NCBI GenBank assembly: GCA_902760345.1
Contig: CACWFY010000019.1
Location: forward strand, 1 to 64,000
Reading direction: 5' to 3'
Origin: an uncultured Bacteroidales bacterium
GTDB lineage: Bacteria > Bacteroidota > Bacteroidia > Bacteroidales > Bacteroidaceae
Length of the DNA: 64,000 bases
A model generated the notes under the pieces. The model did no database searches, was not told where the DNA came from, and saw only the letters and a program-made list of their open reading frames with translations. Position 1 is the first letter of the stretch, and each line of letters starts with the position of its first letter. Positions 26,479-37,752 of this stretch are shown in pieces. The translations under genes and the position numbers were made by a program.

Positions 26479-28140
26479 ATGGAAAACGTACCTAGTTTTA
26501 ACCAACTAATACAGGACAGCATCATCAATAACTGGGACCTTGATGCCCTGACCGACTATAAGGGTGCCACCTTGCAATTCCACGATGTGGCCCGCAAGAT
26601 AGAAAAGCTGCATATACTGTTTGAGAATAGCGGTGTGGTAAAGGGCGACAAGATTGCCCTCTGCGGACGCAATAGCAGCCAGTGGGCTGTGGCTTTCCTC
26701 GCCACGCTGACCTACGGTGCCGTTGCCGTTCCCATTCTCCATGAGTTCATGGCTGAGCAGATTCACAATATCGTGAACCACTCTGACGCAAAGCTGCTAT
26801 TTGTCGGTGACCATGTGGCGACCCAGATTGACCCCATGCAGATGCCCCATCTGGAGGGTATCATCAACAACCCCGACTACTCGCTGATGATATCACGCAC
26901 CGACAAGCTGACTTACGCCCGCGAACACCTCAACGAGCTCTATGGTAAGAAGTTCCCCAAATACTTCCGCAAGGAGCATGTCGACTACTATAAGGAGGCC
27001 AATGGCGAAGAATTAGCAATGATTAACTACACCAGCGGCACCACAGGTTTCTCCAAGGGTGTCATGATTCCCTATCGCGCCCTCTGGTCTAACTACGACT
27101 TCGCTGAGCACGTGCTGGGCAAGACAATCGGTCGTGGCGATCGTATTATCAGCATTCTGCCTATGGCCCACATGTATGGCATGGCCTTTGAGTTCGTCTT
27201 TGAGTTCCTACACGGCTGTCATGTGTACTACCTCAACCGCATCCCCTCGCCAGCCATCATTGCTCAGGCCTTTGCCGATATCAAACCCAAGATTATCATC
27301 GCCGTTCCGTTGGTCATCGAGAAGATTATCCGCAAGAAGGTGTTCCCAAAGATTCAGAACAACCGCATGCGCCTCTTGCTCTCCATGCCCGTCATCTCCA
27401 AGAAGGTACGCGAGAAGATTTGCCAAGAGGTCATCAAGGCTTTCGGCGGCGAGCTCTACGAGGTCATCATCGGTGGTGCCGCCTTCAACCAGGAGGTCGA
27501 ATCGTTCCTCAAGCGCATCGAGTTCCCCTATACCGTGGGCTACGGAGCCACCGAGTGTGCGCCCATCATCTGCTATCGCGACTGGCACACCTTCGTGCAG
27601 GGCTCTTGCGGACAGGCAGCCTACCATATGCAGGTCAAGATCAACTCCACGAATCCTGCCGAGATTCCTGGGGAAATTCTTGCCAAGGGGCTCAACACCA
27701 TGCTAGGCTACTACAAGAACGAAGAGGCGACTGCTGAGACCCTCGACCGCGAGGGCTGGTATCATACTGGCGACCTCGGCACCATGGACTACGACGGCAA
27801 CGTCTTCATCAATGGCCGTTCCAAGAACATGTTGCTTGGTCCCAGCGGACAGAACATCTATCCAGAAGAAATCGAAGACAAGCTCAACTCGATGACAATG
27901 ATTGTTGAGAGCGTTGTCGTTCAGCGCGACACCAAACTAGTAGGTCTGGTATATCCCGATTATGACGAGGCGAAGAACATGAATTTCAATGAAGATGACA
28001 TCAAGAGCATCATGGAGCAAAACCGTATCCAACTGAACGAACAACTTCCTGCCTACGAGAAAATTGCAGAAATAGAAATACGAACCGAAGAGTTTGAGAA
28101 AACGCCAAAGCGTAGCATCAAGAGATTTTTGTATACATAA
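26479..28140 (+). CDS. AMP-dependent acyl-CoA synthetase, copy 2
   Basis: 553 residues, paralogue of the preceding gene. P-loop INYTSGTTGFSKGV and GYGATECAP are intact, and the WYHTGDLG motif and PKRSIKRFLYT C-terminus are present. The N-terminal blocks match copy 1 nearly word for word (LTDYKGATLQFHDVARKIEK), while the middle differs more, which suggests divergent substrate choice. It ends just before the terminator at 28157-28193. Confidence 0.9.
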   Translation: MENVPSFNQLIQDSIINNWDLDALTDYKGATLQFHDVARKIEKLHILFENSGVVKGDKIALCGRNSSQWAVAFLATLTYGAVAVPILHEFMAEQIHNIVNHSDAKLLFVGDHVATQIDPMQMPHLEGIINNPDYSLMISRTDKLTYAREHLNELYGKKFPKYFRKEHVDYYKEANGEELAMINYTSGTTGFSKGVMIPYRALWSNYDFAEHVLGKTIGRGDRIISILPMAHMYGMAFEFVFEFLHGCHVYYLNRIPSPAIIAQAFADIKPKIIIAVPLVIEKIIRKKVFPKIQNNRMRLLLSMPVISKKVREKICQEVIKAFGGELYEVIIGGAAFNQEVESFLKRIEFPYTVGYGATECAPIICYRDWHTFVQGSCGQAAYHMQVKINSTNPAEIPGEILAKGLNTMLGYYKNEEATAETLDREGWYHTGDLGTMDYDGNVFINGRSKNMLLGPSGQNIYPEEIEDKLNSMTMIVESVVVQRDTKLVGLVYPDYDEAKNMNFNEDDIKSIMEQNRIQLNEQLPAYEKIAEIEIRTEEFEKTPKRSIKRFLYT

Positions 28141-28156
28141 TTTCCAATACATAAAA

Positions 28157-28193
28157 AAGAAAAGGCAGACCTCAAATGATGTTTGCCTTTTTT
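28157..28193 (+). terminator. rho-independent terminator after synthetase pair
   Basis: AAAAGGCAGAC pairs with GTTTGCCTTTT around a 10-nt loop, followed by a T run. Confidence 0.7.
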
Positions 28194-28294
28194 CATAACA
28201 AATGATTTATGGATATTAAGGCACAGAAAAACGATATTTCGTTACTTCCCATCACTTTTTTAAGAAAAAAGCGTGCGGTTTGAAAAAAAATGAG

Positions 28295-28302
28295 TATATT
28301 TG
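28295..28302 (+). promoter_or_regulatory. probable -7 box upstream of tkt
   Basis: TATATTTG at 28295-28302, about 47 nt before the tkt start. No TTTG lies at the right distance, so the -33 element is unclear. Confidence 0.4.
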
Positions 28303-28348
28303 CAGATGCGTTAGAAAAACTAAAATCATTTATTATATTTAACTTATT

Positions 28349-30361
28349 ATGAACGATAACAAAATCATGAACAGAGCTGCGGATAACATCCGTATTCTGG
28401 CAGCTTCGATGGTAGAAAAAGCCAAGTCGGGACACCCCGGCGGTGCTATGGGTGGTGCAGACTTCATCAACACCTTGTACAGTGAGTTCCTCGTTTACGA
28501 CCCTGAAAATCCTACCTGGGAGGGTCGCGACCGTTTCTTCCTCGACCCTGGTCATATGGCTCCAATGCTGTACTCACAGCTGGCCTTGATTGGCAAGTTC
28601 ACCTTGGAGGATTTGAAGAACCTGCGTCAGTGGGGTTCAGTAACTCCCGGTCACCCCGAGCGCGAGATTGAGCGTGGCATCGAGAACACCTCTGGTCCCC
28701 TCGGTCAGGGTCACACCTTCGCTGTAGGTGCTGCCATCGCCGCTAAGTTCCTGAAAGCTCGTCTGGGCGATGTCATGAACCAGACTATCTACGCTTACAT
28801 TTCTGATGGTGGTGTTCAGGAGGAGATTTCTCAGGGTGCTGGTCGTATTGCAGGTAACCTGGGACTCGACAACCTCATCATGTTCTACGACGCAAACGAT
28901 ATCCAGTTGTCTACAAAAACTGAGGTGGTGACCTGCGAGGATACCGCCAAGAAGTATGAGGCTTGGGGCTGGTATGTTCAGAAGATTGACGGTAATGACG
29001 TAGACCAGATTCGTGAAGCCATCAAGAACGCTCAGAAGGAGACAGCTCGTCCTTCATTGATTATCGGTCACTGCGTGATGGGTAAGGGTGCTCGCAAGGC
29101 AGACAACAGCAGCTACGAGAGCAACTGCGCAACTCATGGTGCTCCTCTTGGTGGCGATGCTTACATCAACACTATGAAGAACCTGGGTGCTGATCCTGAG
29201 AATCCATTCCAGATATTCCCCGAAGTTCAGGAGCTCTATGCAAAGCGTGCTGAGGAGCTGAAGAAGATTGTTGCTGAGCGCTATGCCGCTAAGGCAGAGT
29301 GGGCAAAGGCCAACCCTGAGAAGGCAGCCCAGCTTGAGGAGTGGTTCAGCGGTAAGGCTCCAAAGATTGACTGGAGTAAAGTAGAGCAGAAGGCTGGCAG
29401 CGCTACACGTAGTGCTTCTGCTGCTGTTCTGGGTCAGCTGGCTGAGCAGGTGCCCAACATGATTTGTGCTTCTGCCGACCTGTCTAACTCTGATAACACC
29501 AACGGCTTCCTGAAGAAGACGCACGACCTTGTTCGTGGCGACTTCAGCGGTGCTTTCTTCGAGGCTGGCGTGGCCGAGCTCACGATGGCTTGCTGCTGTA
29601 TCGGTATGGCTCTGCATGGTGGCGTGATTCCCGCTTGCGGTACCTTCTTCGTATTCTCTGACTACATGAAGCCCGCCGTACGTATGGCTGCCCTGATGGA
29701 GCTGCCTGTTAAGTTCATCTGGACCCACGACGCCTTCCGTGTAGGTGAGGATGGACCTACTCACGAGCCCGTTGAGCAGGAGGCACAGATCCGCCTGATG
29801 GAGAAGCTGAAGAACCACCACGGTAAGAACTCTGTATTGGTAGTTCGTCCTGCCGATGCTGAGGAGACGACCGTTTGCTGGCGTATGGCTATGGAGAACG
29901 TAGATACTCCTACTGCTCTCATCTTCTCTCGCCAGAATATCGAGATGCTGCCCGAAGGTAACGACTACAACCAGGCCACTAAGGGTGCTTATGTTGTTGC
30001 CGGTTCAGACGAGAACTACGACGTCATCCTGCTCGCTTCTGGTTCAGAGGTTAGCACGCTGGAAGCAGGTGCAAAACTGCTCCGCGAGGACGGCGTCAAG
30101 GTCCGCATCGTCAGCGTACCTTCTGAGGGTCTGTTCCGCAGCCAGTCTAAGGAGTATCAGCAGAGCGTTCTGCCCTGTGGCAAGAAGAAGTTCGGTCTCA
30201 CCGCCGGTCTGCCCGTCAACCTTGAGGGTCTGGTAGGTGCCGACGGTACCGTATGGGGACTCGAGAGCTTTGGTTTCTCTGCTCCTTACAAGGTGCTTGA
30301 CGAGAAGCTCGGCTTCACTGGCCAGAATGTTTATGAGCAAGTTAAGAAACTTTTAGCATAA
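28349..30361 (+). CDS. tkt: transketolase
   Basis: 670 residues, normal for transketolase. Thiamine-diphosphate enzyme of the pentose phosphate pathway that moves two-carbon units between sugar phosphates. N-terminal KAKSGHPGGAMGGADF, GPLGQGHTFAVGAAIA, and YISDGGVQEEISQGAGRIAG with the ThDP motif. The pyrimidine domain has HDAFRVGEDGPTHEPVEQ and RPADAEETTVCWRMAM. The next gene is rpiB, which feeds the same pathway. Confidence 0.96.
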   Translation: MNDNKIMNRAADNIRILAASMVEKAKSGHPGGAMGGADFINTLYSEFLVYDPENPTWEGRDRFFLDPGHMAPMLYSQLALIGKFTLEDLKNLRQWGSVTPGHPEREIERGIENTSGPLGQGHTFAVGAAIAAKFLKARLGDVMNQTIYAYISDGGVQEEISQGAGRIAGNLGLDNLIMFYDANDIQLSTKTEVVTCEDTAKKYEAWGWYVQKIDGNDVDQIREAIKNAQKETARPSLIIGHCVMGKGARKADNSSYESNCATHGAPLGGDAYINTMKNLGADPENPFQIFPEVQELYAKRAEELKKIVAERYAAKAEWAKANPEKAAQLEEWFSGKAPKIDWSKVEQKAGSATRSASAAVLGQLAEQVPNMICASADLSNSDNTNGFLKKTHDLVRGDFSGAFFEAGVAELTMACCCIGMALHGGVIPACGTFFVFSDYMKPAVRMAALMELPVKFIWTHDAFRVGEDGPTHEPVEQEAQIRLMEKLKNHHGKNSVLVVRPADAEETTVCWRMAMENVDTPTALIFSRQNIEMLPEGNDYNQATKGAYVVAGSDENYDVILLASGSEVSTLEAGAKLLREDGVKVRIVSVPSEGLFRSQSKEYQQSVLPCGKKKFGLTAGLPVNLEGLVGADGTVWGLESFGFSAPYKVLDEKLGFTGQNVYEQVKKLLA

Positions 30362-30365
30362 CACT

Positions 30366-30809
30366 ATGGAAGTAAAGACAGTTGGTGTAGCCTGTGACCA
30401 TGCAGGCTACCCATTAAAAAAATACGTTCTCCAGTATCTGGAGGAACACGGCTATTCTTACAAGGATTATGGCACGTGGAGTGATGCATCAGTCGATTAT
30501 CCCGATTTCGGTCATGCACTGGCTGAGGGTATCGAGAGTGGCGAGGTTTATCCTGGCATTGCTATCTGTGGCTCTGGTGAAGGTATCAGCATCACGCTGA
30601 ACAAGCACCAGAAGGTACGTGCTGGTCTGTGCTGGATTCCTGAGATTGCTCATCTCATCCGTCAGCACAACGATGCCAATGTACTCGTGATGCCAGGTCG
30701 CTTTATCGACAACAATATGGCTCGTAAGATTATGGACGAGTTCTTCACCGCAACCTTTGAGGGCGGACGCCACCAGAAGCGTGTGGACAAGATTCCAGTT
30801 CAGAAATGA
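30366..30809 (+). CDS. rpiB: ribose-5-phosphate isomerase B
   Basis: 147 residues. Interconverts ribose-5-phosphate and ribulose-5-phosphate. Motifs: VGVACDHAGYPLKKYV, SVDYPDFGHALAEGIESGE and GIAICGSGEGISITLNKHQ, where the usual catalytic Cys is in CGSGEG. Starts 4 bp after tkt, and its last 4 bp overlap the next gene (ATGA). Confidence 0.95.
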   Translation: MEVKTVGVACDHAGYPLKKYVLQYLEEHGYSYKDYGTWSDASVDYPDFGHALAEGIESGEVYPGIAICGSGEGISITLNKHQKVRAGLCWIPEIAHLIRQHNDANVLVMPGRFIDNNMARKIMDEFFTATFEGGRHQKRVDKIPVQK

Positions 30810-31420
30810 GGAATAGGATAATAACATTCCTCATCATACTTACGAACCTGCTGAGTGCGAGGGCGCAAGAAACGCCTAACGCCCAGCAGGCTCGCCGTAT
30901 GTTCAACGAAACCTATCAGATGGTTTATGGACCTGAAGGTTCACAGTTACACTATAAGGTCAATATCCTTGGCATTTACAAAACCGAAGGCACCATCTGG
31001 ACAAAAGGCAAGAAAAGTAGATTTATAGACGAACGGTATATCGCTTGGAACGATGATGTGACGTACTATCGTCTGGAACGCAAGAAAAGCACCATCGTCA
31101 TCTATGATGCACATTCCGACGAGCGCGACAAATATGCCACAAAGTTCAAGTTTGAGCCCGACAACTATACCTACAGTATCAAAGATGCACAGGAAGGCTA
31201 TTACATTACACTTAAGGCCAAGAAGGGCGTCAAGGGCATCAAGGAGGCACGCTGTCTGCTGGACAAAAAGACCCACTACCCTATCAACGTGCGTATCAAG
31301 GTCGGTGTATTCCATACCACCATCAAAATCAGTCAGTTCAAGACAGGCGGCATCAGCGACAACACCTTCGTATTCCCACGCGAAAAATATCCGGACTACA
31401 AATATATTGACAAGCGTTGA
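30806..31420 (+). CDS. LolA-like / outer-membrane lipoprotein carrier-like protein
   Basis: 204 residues. Signal peptide MRNRIITFLIILTNLLSARA with cleavage near AQ. The rest is a beta-rich half-barrel with the LolA-type pattern (SQLHYKVNILGIYKTEGTIW, YKGK-type strands, VFPREKYPDYKYID). Periplasmic; may carry lipoproteins or another lipid, but lacks proof beyond fold. It overlaps rpiB by 4 bp (ATGA) and precedes the glycosyltransferase-like gene. Confidence 0.7.
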   Translation: MRNRIITFLIILTNLLSARAQETPNAQQARRMFNETYQMVYGPEGSQLHYKVNILGIYKTEGTIWTKGKKSRFIDERYIAWNDDVTYYRLERKKSTIVIYDAHSDERDKYATKFKFEPDNYTYSIKDAQEGYYITLKAKKGVKGIKEARCLLDKKTHYPINVRIKVGVFHTTIKISQFKTGGISDNTFVFPREKYPDYKYIDKR

Positions 31421-31422
31421 CA

Positions 31423-32064
31423 ATGACTGAGACAGACGATAACAAGATTGCAGTGGTGATGGCCGTCAACGACCAGGCACAAGAATTAGAGGAACATCTG
31501 GAGAAATTCTTGAACTTGCCGTTCAATGGACACTACAGGGTCATTGTGGTTGACGAGGCTTCGACAGACGACACCTCGGACGTACTGAAACGCATGAAAG
31601 CCGCACACGACAACCTGTATACGACCTTCCTGCCCCGTTCGGTGCGCAACCCCAGTAAGACGAGACTGGCGCTGACCATTGGCGTAAAAGCTACTACGAG
31701 CCCGCGTGTCGTGCTGGCCAGCATCAACCGTCCACCGACCTCTGTATCATGGCTACAGGAGCTCTCGGACAGCACGGCTGAGATTGTGATGGCCTACAGC
31801 AACAGAAAGAAAAGCGGCATTATCTGGCGCAAACAGGAACACCCACTGCTGGAAGACGCCACGGCACTTATCACAAAGGCAGAACGACGTTCGGGACGAG
31901 GACACTGCGGACATTGGATGAAATACCACCGAGGCATGTATGACGCCGTAGCCGTCAACAGAGAGCGGATTTACGATGCCATCAAACTCTTCGACAAGGC
32001 TGTCGGGCCATGGCAACTTACTAGGCTACGCCTCCACGTGTTCTGGCAGAACTTGTTTAACTAA
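31423..32064 (+). CDS. GT-A glycosyltransferase-like protein, probable pseudoenzyme
   Basis: 213 residues from MTETDDNKIAVVMAVNDQAQ. The N-terminal half matches family 2 glycosyltransferases (VIVVDEASTDDTSDVLKRM). Where these enzymes carry the metal-binding DxD (usually DADxxP..WL), this has LASINRPPTSVSWLQEL, so the aspartates are missing. It is also short (family members are 230-300 residues or more). ATG at 31423 is chosen; an upstream TTG at 31417 overlaps the preceding gene. It lies beside a GT-B N-lobe-like protein. Either binds sugars without catalysis or has a different mechanism. Confidence 0.75.
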   Translation: MTETDDNKIAVVMAVNDQAQELEEHLEKFLNLPFNGHYRVIVVDEASTDDTSDVLKRMKAAHDNLYTTFLPRSVRNPSKTRLALTIGVKATTSPRVVLASINRPPTSVSWLQELSDSTAEIVMAYSNRKKSGIIWRKQEHPLLEDATALITKAERRSGRGHCGHWMKYHRGMYDAVAVNRERIYDAIKLFDKAVGPWQLTRLRLHVFWQNLFN

Positions 32065-32078
32065 AACGGCAGGAGACC

Positions 32079-33113
32079 ATGAAAGTGCTACATTACCATA
32101 CGGAAGATACTACAGAAAACCACGCTAAAGCCCAACAAATGCTCAGCGAGGGACACTACGACGTGTTGCATGTGTATGGTTGTTGGCACTTTGGTGCGTG
32201 GCGCATGGCACGGCAGGCTATCACCAAAGGCACGCGACTGGTGGTATCACCCGAAGGGCAATTGGAGCCATGGGTCGTCAAGAGCCACTACTGGAAGGAC
32301 AAACTGCCCAAGCGCATGCTCTTCCAGAAATGGATGGTACAGCAGGCCTATGCTGTCATCATCCAAGGAAAGATGGAGGAAGAATGCCTGCGGCAGTTAG
32401 GCTGGAACCCGCGACTGGTTATCATCCGCAACCCATTTTACACCAACACTATCACCACGCAGGAAGCTGAACGGCAGAAAAACGTTATCTACCGTCAGGT
32501 AATGAACACCAATACGTTGCAGCTGATGACGGCGGACACCAGAAAGACACTGCGCGACATCATCAAGGCAGGCATCACGCGCGACGAGCGCTGGATAGGC
32601 GGCGCATGCATGGACATTACCGACCAAGACCAGTGGCACCACCTATTGTGCTATGCCTGGCAAGAGCGAATTAGCGAAGTCGTCGAGCGCGGCATCAGCA
32701 TACTTAGGCTGACACCTCCTGACATCGAAGCAGAAATCAAACAGTCGACATGGTTCATACCCGAGGGCTATGAGACGCCCAAGAGCATTGAGAGTGTCAT
32801 AGGCATGCAGTTTGCCACAGAGAACGAACGGCTTATAGCCACTTTCCGCCACCTGCGCAAACTGGTACAACAGCGACAGTTGGCCATATGCCATCTCGTA
32901 GAGCTCGATTGCGAGTTGCGCCACCACCAGATAGAAGAGGATCGCCTGTGTGATGCCCTCGAGGAAAAGGGACTGTATAAGTTGGCAGCCCGCCTCATGC
33001 AGGTAACCCACGAGGTGACAGGACTCGAAGAAGGGCTTATGCCAGTCCCTCCCCGAAACGACTATCAGGCACGAAGAATCAGAAAGCAAATAGATAACCA
33101 CCTAAAATTATAA
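32079..33113 (+). CDS. GT-B N-lobe-like protein with helical C-terminus
   Basis: 344 residues. The first 130 resemble the N-terminal lobe of GT4 glycosyltransferases (YDVLHVYGCWHFGAWRMARQ, GTRLVVSPEGQLEPWVVK, AYAVIIQGKMEEECLRQLG). The GT-B donor-binding C-lobe, which normally has the EX7E motif, is absent. Instead the rest is mostly helical (RHLRKLVQQRQLAICHLVEL), ending in a basic tail. It follows the GT-A-like gene by 14 bp and precedes fbp by 3 bp. Catalysis is doubtful; function unknown. Confidence 0.75.
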   Translation: MKVLHYHTEDTTENHAKAQQMLSEGHYDVLHVYGCWHFGAWRMARQAITKGTRLVVSPEGQLEPWVVKSHYWKDKLPKRMLFQKWMVQQAYAVIIQGKMEEECLRQLGWNPRLVIIRNPFYTNTITTQEAERQKNVIYRQVMNTNTLQLMTADTRKTLRDIIKAGITRDERWIGGACMDITDQDQWHHLLCYAWQERISEVVERGISILRLTPPDIEAEIKQSTWFIPEGYETPKSIESVIGMQFATENERLIATFRHLRKLVQQRQLAICHLVELDCELRHHQIEEDRLCDALEEKGLYKLAARLMQVTHEVTGLEEGLMPVPPRNDYQARRIRKQIDNHLKL

Positions 33114-33116
33114 ACT

Positions 33117-35096
33117 ATGAAAGAGACTATCATTAATCGAGACATGCAGTATCTGAGATTGCTCTCAACGACGTTCCCGACTATAGCTGCAGCATCGACA
33201 GAAGTCATTAACCTAGAGGCTATCCTGCATCTGCCAAAAGGTACGGAACATTTTCTGGCAGACCTGCACGGAGAGAGTGCTGCCTTCAAGCATGTCTTGA
33301 AAAACGCCTCAGGAAACATCCGACGTAAAGTCAGCGAACTCTTCAAGGGCGATATCCGCGAAGCAGAACGTCGCGAGTTGTGTACCCTCATCTACTATCC
33401 CGAAGAAAAGTTAGAGCTCATAAAAGAGGCTGAACAAGAAAACATAAATGAGTGGTACGATATCACGATTCACCGACTAGTTAGCGTCTGTCGCGACGTT
33501 TCGTCCAAGTATACGCGTTCAAAGGTGCGTAAGTCACTGCCCGAGGAATTCGCCTACGTTATGGAGGAACTGCTGCACGAACGTACAGACGACATCGACA
33601 AAGCAGCCTATGTTAGCGTCATTGTCGAGAGTATCATATCGACGGGACGTGCCGACGACTTCATTATTGCACTCTGTAACGTCATTCAGCGACTAGCCAT
33701 TGACCAACTACACATTCTGGGTGATATCTACGACCGAGGACCTGGCGCACATATTATTCTTGACACCATGAAACAATACCACTCGTGGGACATCCAGTGG
33801 GGTAACCACGACATATTGTGGATGGGAGCAGGAGCAGGCAACAATGCCTGTATCTGTAATGTGCTACGTCTGTCGCTGCGCTATGCCAATCTGGCAACTG
33901 TCGAGGAGGCCTACGGCATCAACCTCGTACCGCTGGCTACTTTCGCCATGGAGTTCTATGGTGATGACCCATGTGAGGAATTTATTCCCAAGTTGATGGC
34001 GGGCAATACGATGGAAGAGAAGTATATCAAGTTGACAGCACAGATGCACAAGGCCATCTCCATCATCCAGTTCAAGAAGGAGGCACAGATCTTCAAGCGC
34101 CGTCCTGAATGGGGTTTGCTTGATCGCTGTCTACTCGACCATATCGACTACGAACGAGGTGTGCTAGTCATTGACGGAAAGGAATACGAGATGCGCTCGA
34201 ACCACTTCCCCACTATCGATCCAAATAATCCATGTAAACTGACACAAGAGGAGAATCAGCTGATGGAACGCCTACATCACTCCTTCCGCGTCAGTGAGAA
34301 ACTGCAGAAACACATCAAAATGCTACTCTCACACGGCTGTATGTATACCATCTGCAACCAGAACCTACTGTACCACGCATCTATTCCGCTCAACGAAGAC
34401 GGATCACTGAAGGAGGTGGAACTCTATAACGGACAGCGCTACAGTGGCAAGGAGCTGATGCACAACATTGGGATGCTGGTAAGGGCGGCCTTCGAAAACG
34501 ACACAGACCAAGATTTGAAACTCTTCGCTCGAGACTACTTTTTATATCTTTGGTGCGGAAAAGACTCGCCCCTATTTGACAAATCTAAGATGGCCACCTT
34601 CGAACGTTACTTCCTAACAGACAAAGCTACGTTCAAGGAGGAGAAAGGTGTCTACTTCCGCCTGCGCGATTCAGAGGAGGTCGTTGACCGCATCCTTGAC
34701 GCCTTTGGCGTAGAAGGAGCCAATCGGCACGTCATCAACGGACATGTTCCAGTACATGCTTCGAAAGGTGAAAATCCAATCAAGGCCAACGGTAAACTGA
34801 TGGTGATTGATGGAGGATTTTCGCAAGCATATCACTCGACGACAGGTATTGCAGGATATACTTTGGTTTACCACAGCCGCGGTTTCCAACTTGTTCAACA
34901 CGAACCGTTTACGAACGTCAGAGAGGCTATCGAAAAAGGAACGGATATCAAGTCAACCACACAATTGGTGGAGCTCTCCGCCCATCGCATGCTCGTGGCC
35001 GACACGGACAAGGGCCAAGAGTTGCGTTCGCAGATAGAAGACCTGCGGCAGTTGCTGTACGCCTATCGCCATGGTATCCTGAAGGAAAAGAAATAG
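33117..35096 (+). CDS. fbp: fructose-1,6-bisphosphatase class III
   Basis: 659 residues, typical for class III FBPase (Firmicutes/Bacteroidota). Metallophosphoesterase residues in ILGDIYDRGPGAHIILD, WGNHDILWMGAGAG and NGHVPVHASKGENPIKANG, with VIDGGFSQAYHSTTGIAGYTL near the end. Hydrolyses fructose-1,6-bisphosphate in gluconeogenesis. Cytoplasmic. Starts 3 bp after the GT-B-like gene, and the folK-like gene starts 3 bp after it. Confidence 0.95.
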   Translation: MKETIINRDMQYLRLLSTTFPTIAAASTEVINLEAILHLPKGTEHFLADLHGESAAFKHVLKNASGNIRRKVSELFKGDIREAERRELCTLIYYPEEKLELIKEAEQENINEWYDITIHRLVSVCRDVSSKYTRSKVRKSLPEEFAYVMEELLHERTDDIDKAAYVSVIVESIISTGRADDFIIALCNVIQRLAIDQLHILGDIYDRGPGAHIILDTMKQYHSWDIQWGNHDILWMGAGAGNNACICNVLRLSLRYANLATVEEAYGINLVPLATFAMEFYGDDPCEEFIPKLMAGNTMEEKYIKLTAQMHKAISIIQFKKEAQIFKRRPEWGLLDRCLLDHIDYERGVLVIDGKEYEMRSNHFPTIDPNNPCKLTQEENQLMERLHHSFRVSEKLQKHIKMLLSHGCMYTICNQNLLYHASIPLNEDGSLKEVELYNGQRYSGKELMHNIGMLVRAAFENDTDQDLKLFARDYFLYLWCGKDSPLFDKSKMATFERYFLTDKATFKEEKGVYFRLRDSEEVVDRILDAFGVEGANRHVINGHVPVHASKGENPIKANGKLMVIDGGFSQAYHSTTGIAGYTLVYHSRGFQLVQHEPFTNVREAIEKGTDIKSTTQLVELSAHRMLVADTDKGQELRSQIEDLRQLLYAYRHGILKEKK

Positions 35097-35099
35097 TCC

Positions 35100-35450
35100 A
35101 TGGCTTATGTATTGATTGCACTTGGTTCGAACTGCCGCCCAAACGTCTATATGACCTGGGCGGCACAACGTTTATCAACACTGCTGGCAGAGGTGAAATG
35201 CTCGCGATGCATCTGGACACCCGACATCAAAGGTCGTGGTGTAATGTATCTGAACCAACTGGTGGCAGGTACGACACTATTGACTGCAGAAGAACTGGAA
35301 ATGACACTGAAAGCGATTGAGAAGGAGGGACATCGCAGCAGGGGACACGTCACCATAGACCTCGATCTAATGCTGTATAACGACGCAAGGTATCACGAGA
35401 AAGACTGGCCAAGACCCTATATTCAGTTACTTATCAATGATATAGAGTGA
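35100..35450 (+). CDS. HPPK-like protein (short FolK)
   Basis: 116 residues, shorter than FolK (about 150-165). N-terminal YVLIALGSNCRPNVYM matches the family start, and GHVTIDLDLMLYND matches the R-x-IDLDIL motif with catalytic aspartates. FolK makes 6-hydroxymethyl-dihydropterin diphosphate for folate synthesis. The middle is compressed, so activity is uncertain; folC lies 3.5 kb away. It closes the tkt-to-folK co-oriented run. Confidence 0.75.
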   Translation: MAYVLIALGSNCRPNVYMTWAAQRLSTLLAEVKCSRCIWTPDIKGRGVMYLNQLVAGTTLLTAEELEMTLKAIEKEGHRSRGHVTIDLDLMLYNDARYHEKDWPRPYIQLLINDIE

Positions 35451-35465
35451 TAAGCCCCACAAAAA

Positions 35466-35497
35466 TTTGGTAATATTATCGTTTTTTTGTACCTTTG
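35466..35497 (+). promoter_or_regulatory. promoter of ABC-F gene
   Basis: TTTG (35466-35469), 20 bp, TACCTTTG (35490-35497), with the start codon at 35533. Confidence 0.7.
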
Positions 35498-35523
35498 CAG
35501 CCGTTTTTAATATAATAAGGTAA

Positions 35524-37146
<1,623 letters not shown>

Positions 37147-37197
37147 TATTGGCATAGAATTTGCCTACAGGTTGCCAGAACTAATTTTAAATGCACT

Positions 37198-37752
37198 ATG
37201 ACAGAAGAAAAGATAAATCAGGAAGAGGAAGTCGTCAACAAATCTGCTGTTGACGAGGAAACAGTCAATGAAGCTCCTGCAGAAGAACCTGCCGAGGAGA
37301 AAGACCCACTGGAAGCTGCTCAAGAGGAGATAGAACAGTTGAAGACACAGATTTTATATAAGACCGCTGAGTTTGACAACTACCGCAAGCGTACGCTGAA
37401 GGAAAAGGCCGAATTGATACTGAATGGCGGCGAGAAGGCTGTATCGGCCGTGCTCCCCGTCATTGACGATATGGAACGCGCCATAGAGAATGGTGCCAAG
37501 ACTGACGACCCTGCCGTACTCCGTGAGGGTATGGAGCTGATCTACAACAAATTCACCAAGGCCCTTGAAGGCCTGGGAGTGAAGAAGATGGAAACGACCG
37601 ATGCCGACTTCAATACCGACCTGCACGAAGCAGTGGCAATGGTACCGGGTATGGGCGACGACAAGAAAGGAAAAGTTATCGACTGTTTGCAGACAGGCTA
37701 CATGTTAAACGATAAAGTAATCCGCCACGCAAAAGTGGCAGTAGGACAATAA
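37198..37752 (+). CDS. grpE: nucleotide exchange factor GrpE
   Basis: 184 residues. Acidic N-terminal tail, coiled coil ([20 protein letters not shown]), then the GrpE motif [15 protein letters not shown] and the C-terminal beta wing ([23 protein letters not shown]). It promotes ADP release from DnaK; dnaK is not in this window. The stop overlaps the dnaJ start by 1 bp. Confidence 0.95.
   Translation: MTEEKINQEEEVVNKSAVDEETVNEAPAEEPAEEKDPLEAAQEEIEQLKTQILYKTAEFDNYRKRTLKEKAELILNGGEKAVSAVLPVIDDMERAIENGAKTDDPAVLREGMELIYNKFTKALEGLGVKKMETTDADFNTDLHEAVAMVPGMGDDKKGKVIDCLQTGYMLNDKVIRHAKVAVGQ

Noticed and set aside
30806..31420. genuine LolA
   Set aside because: Only the fold and secretion fit; the protein is encoded away from lol genes, so I use LolA-like without a symbol.
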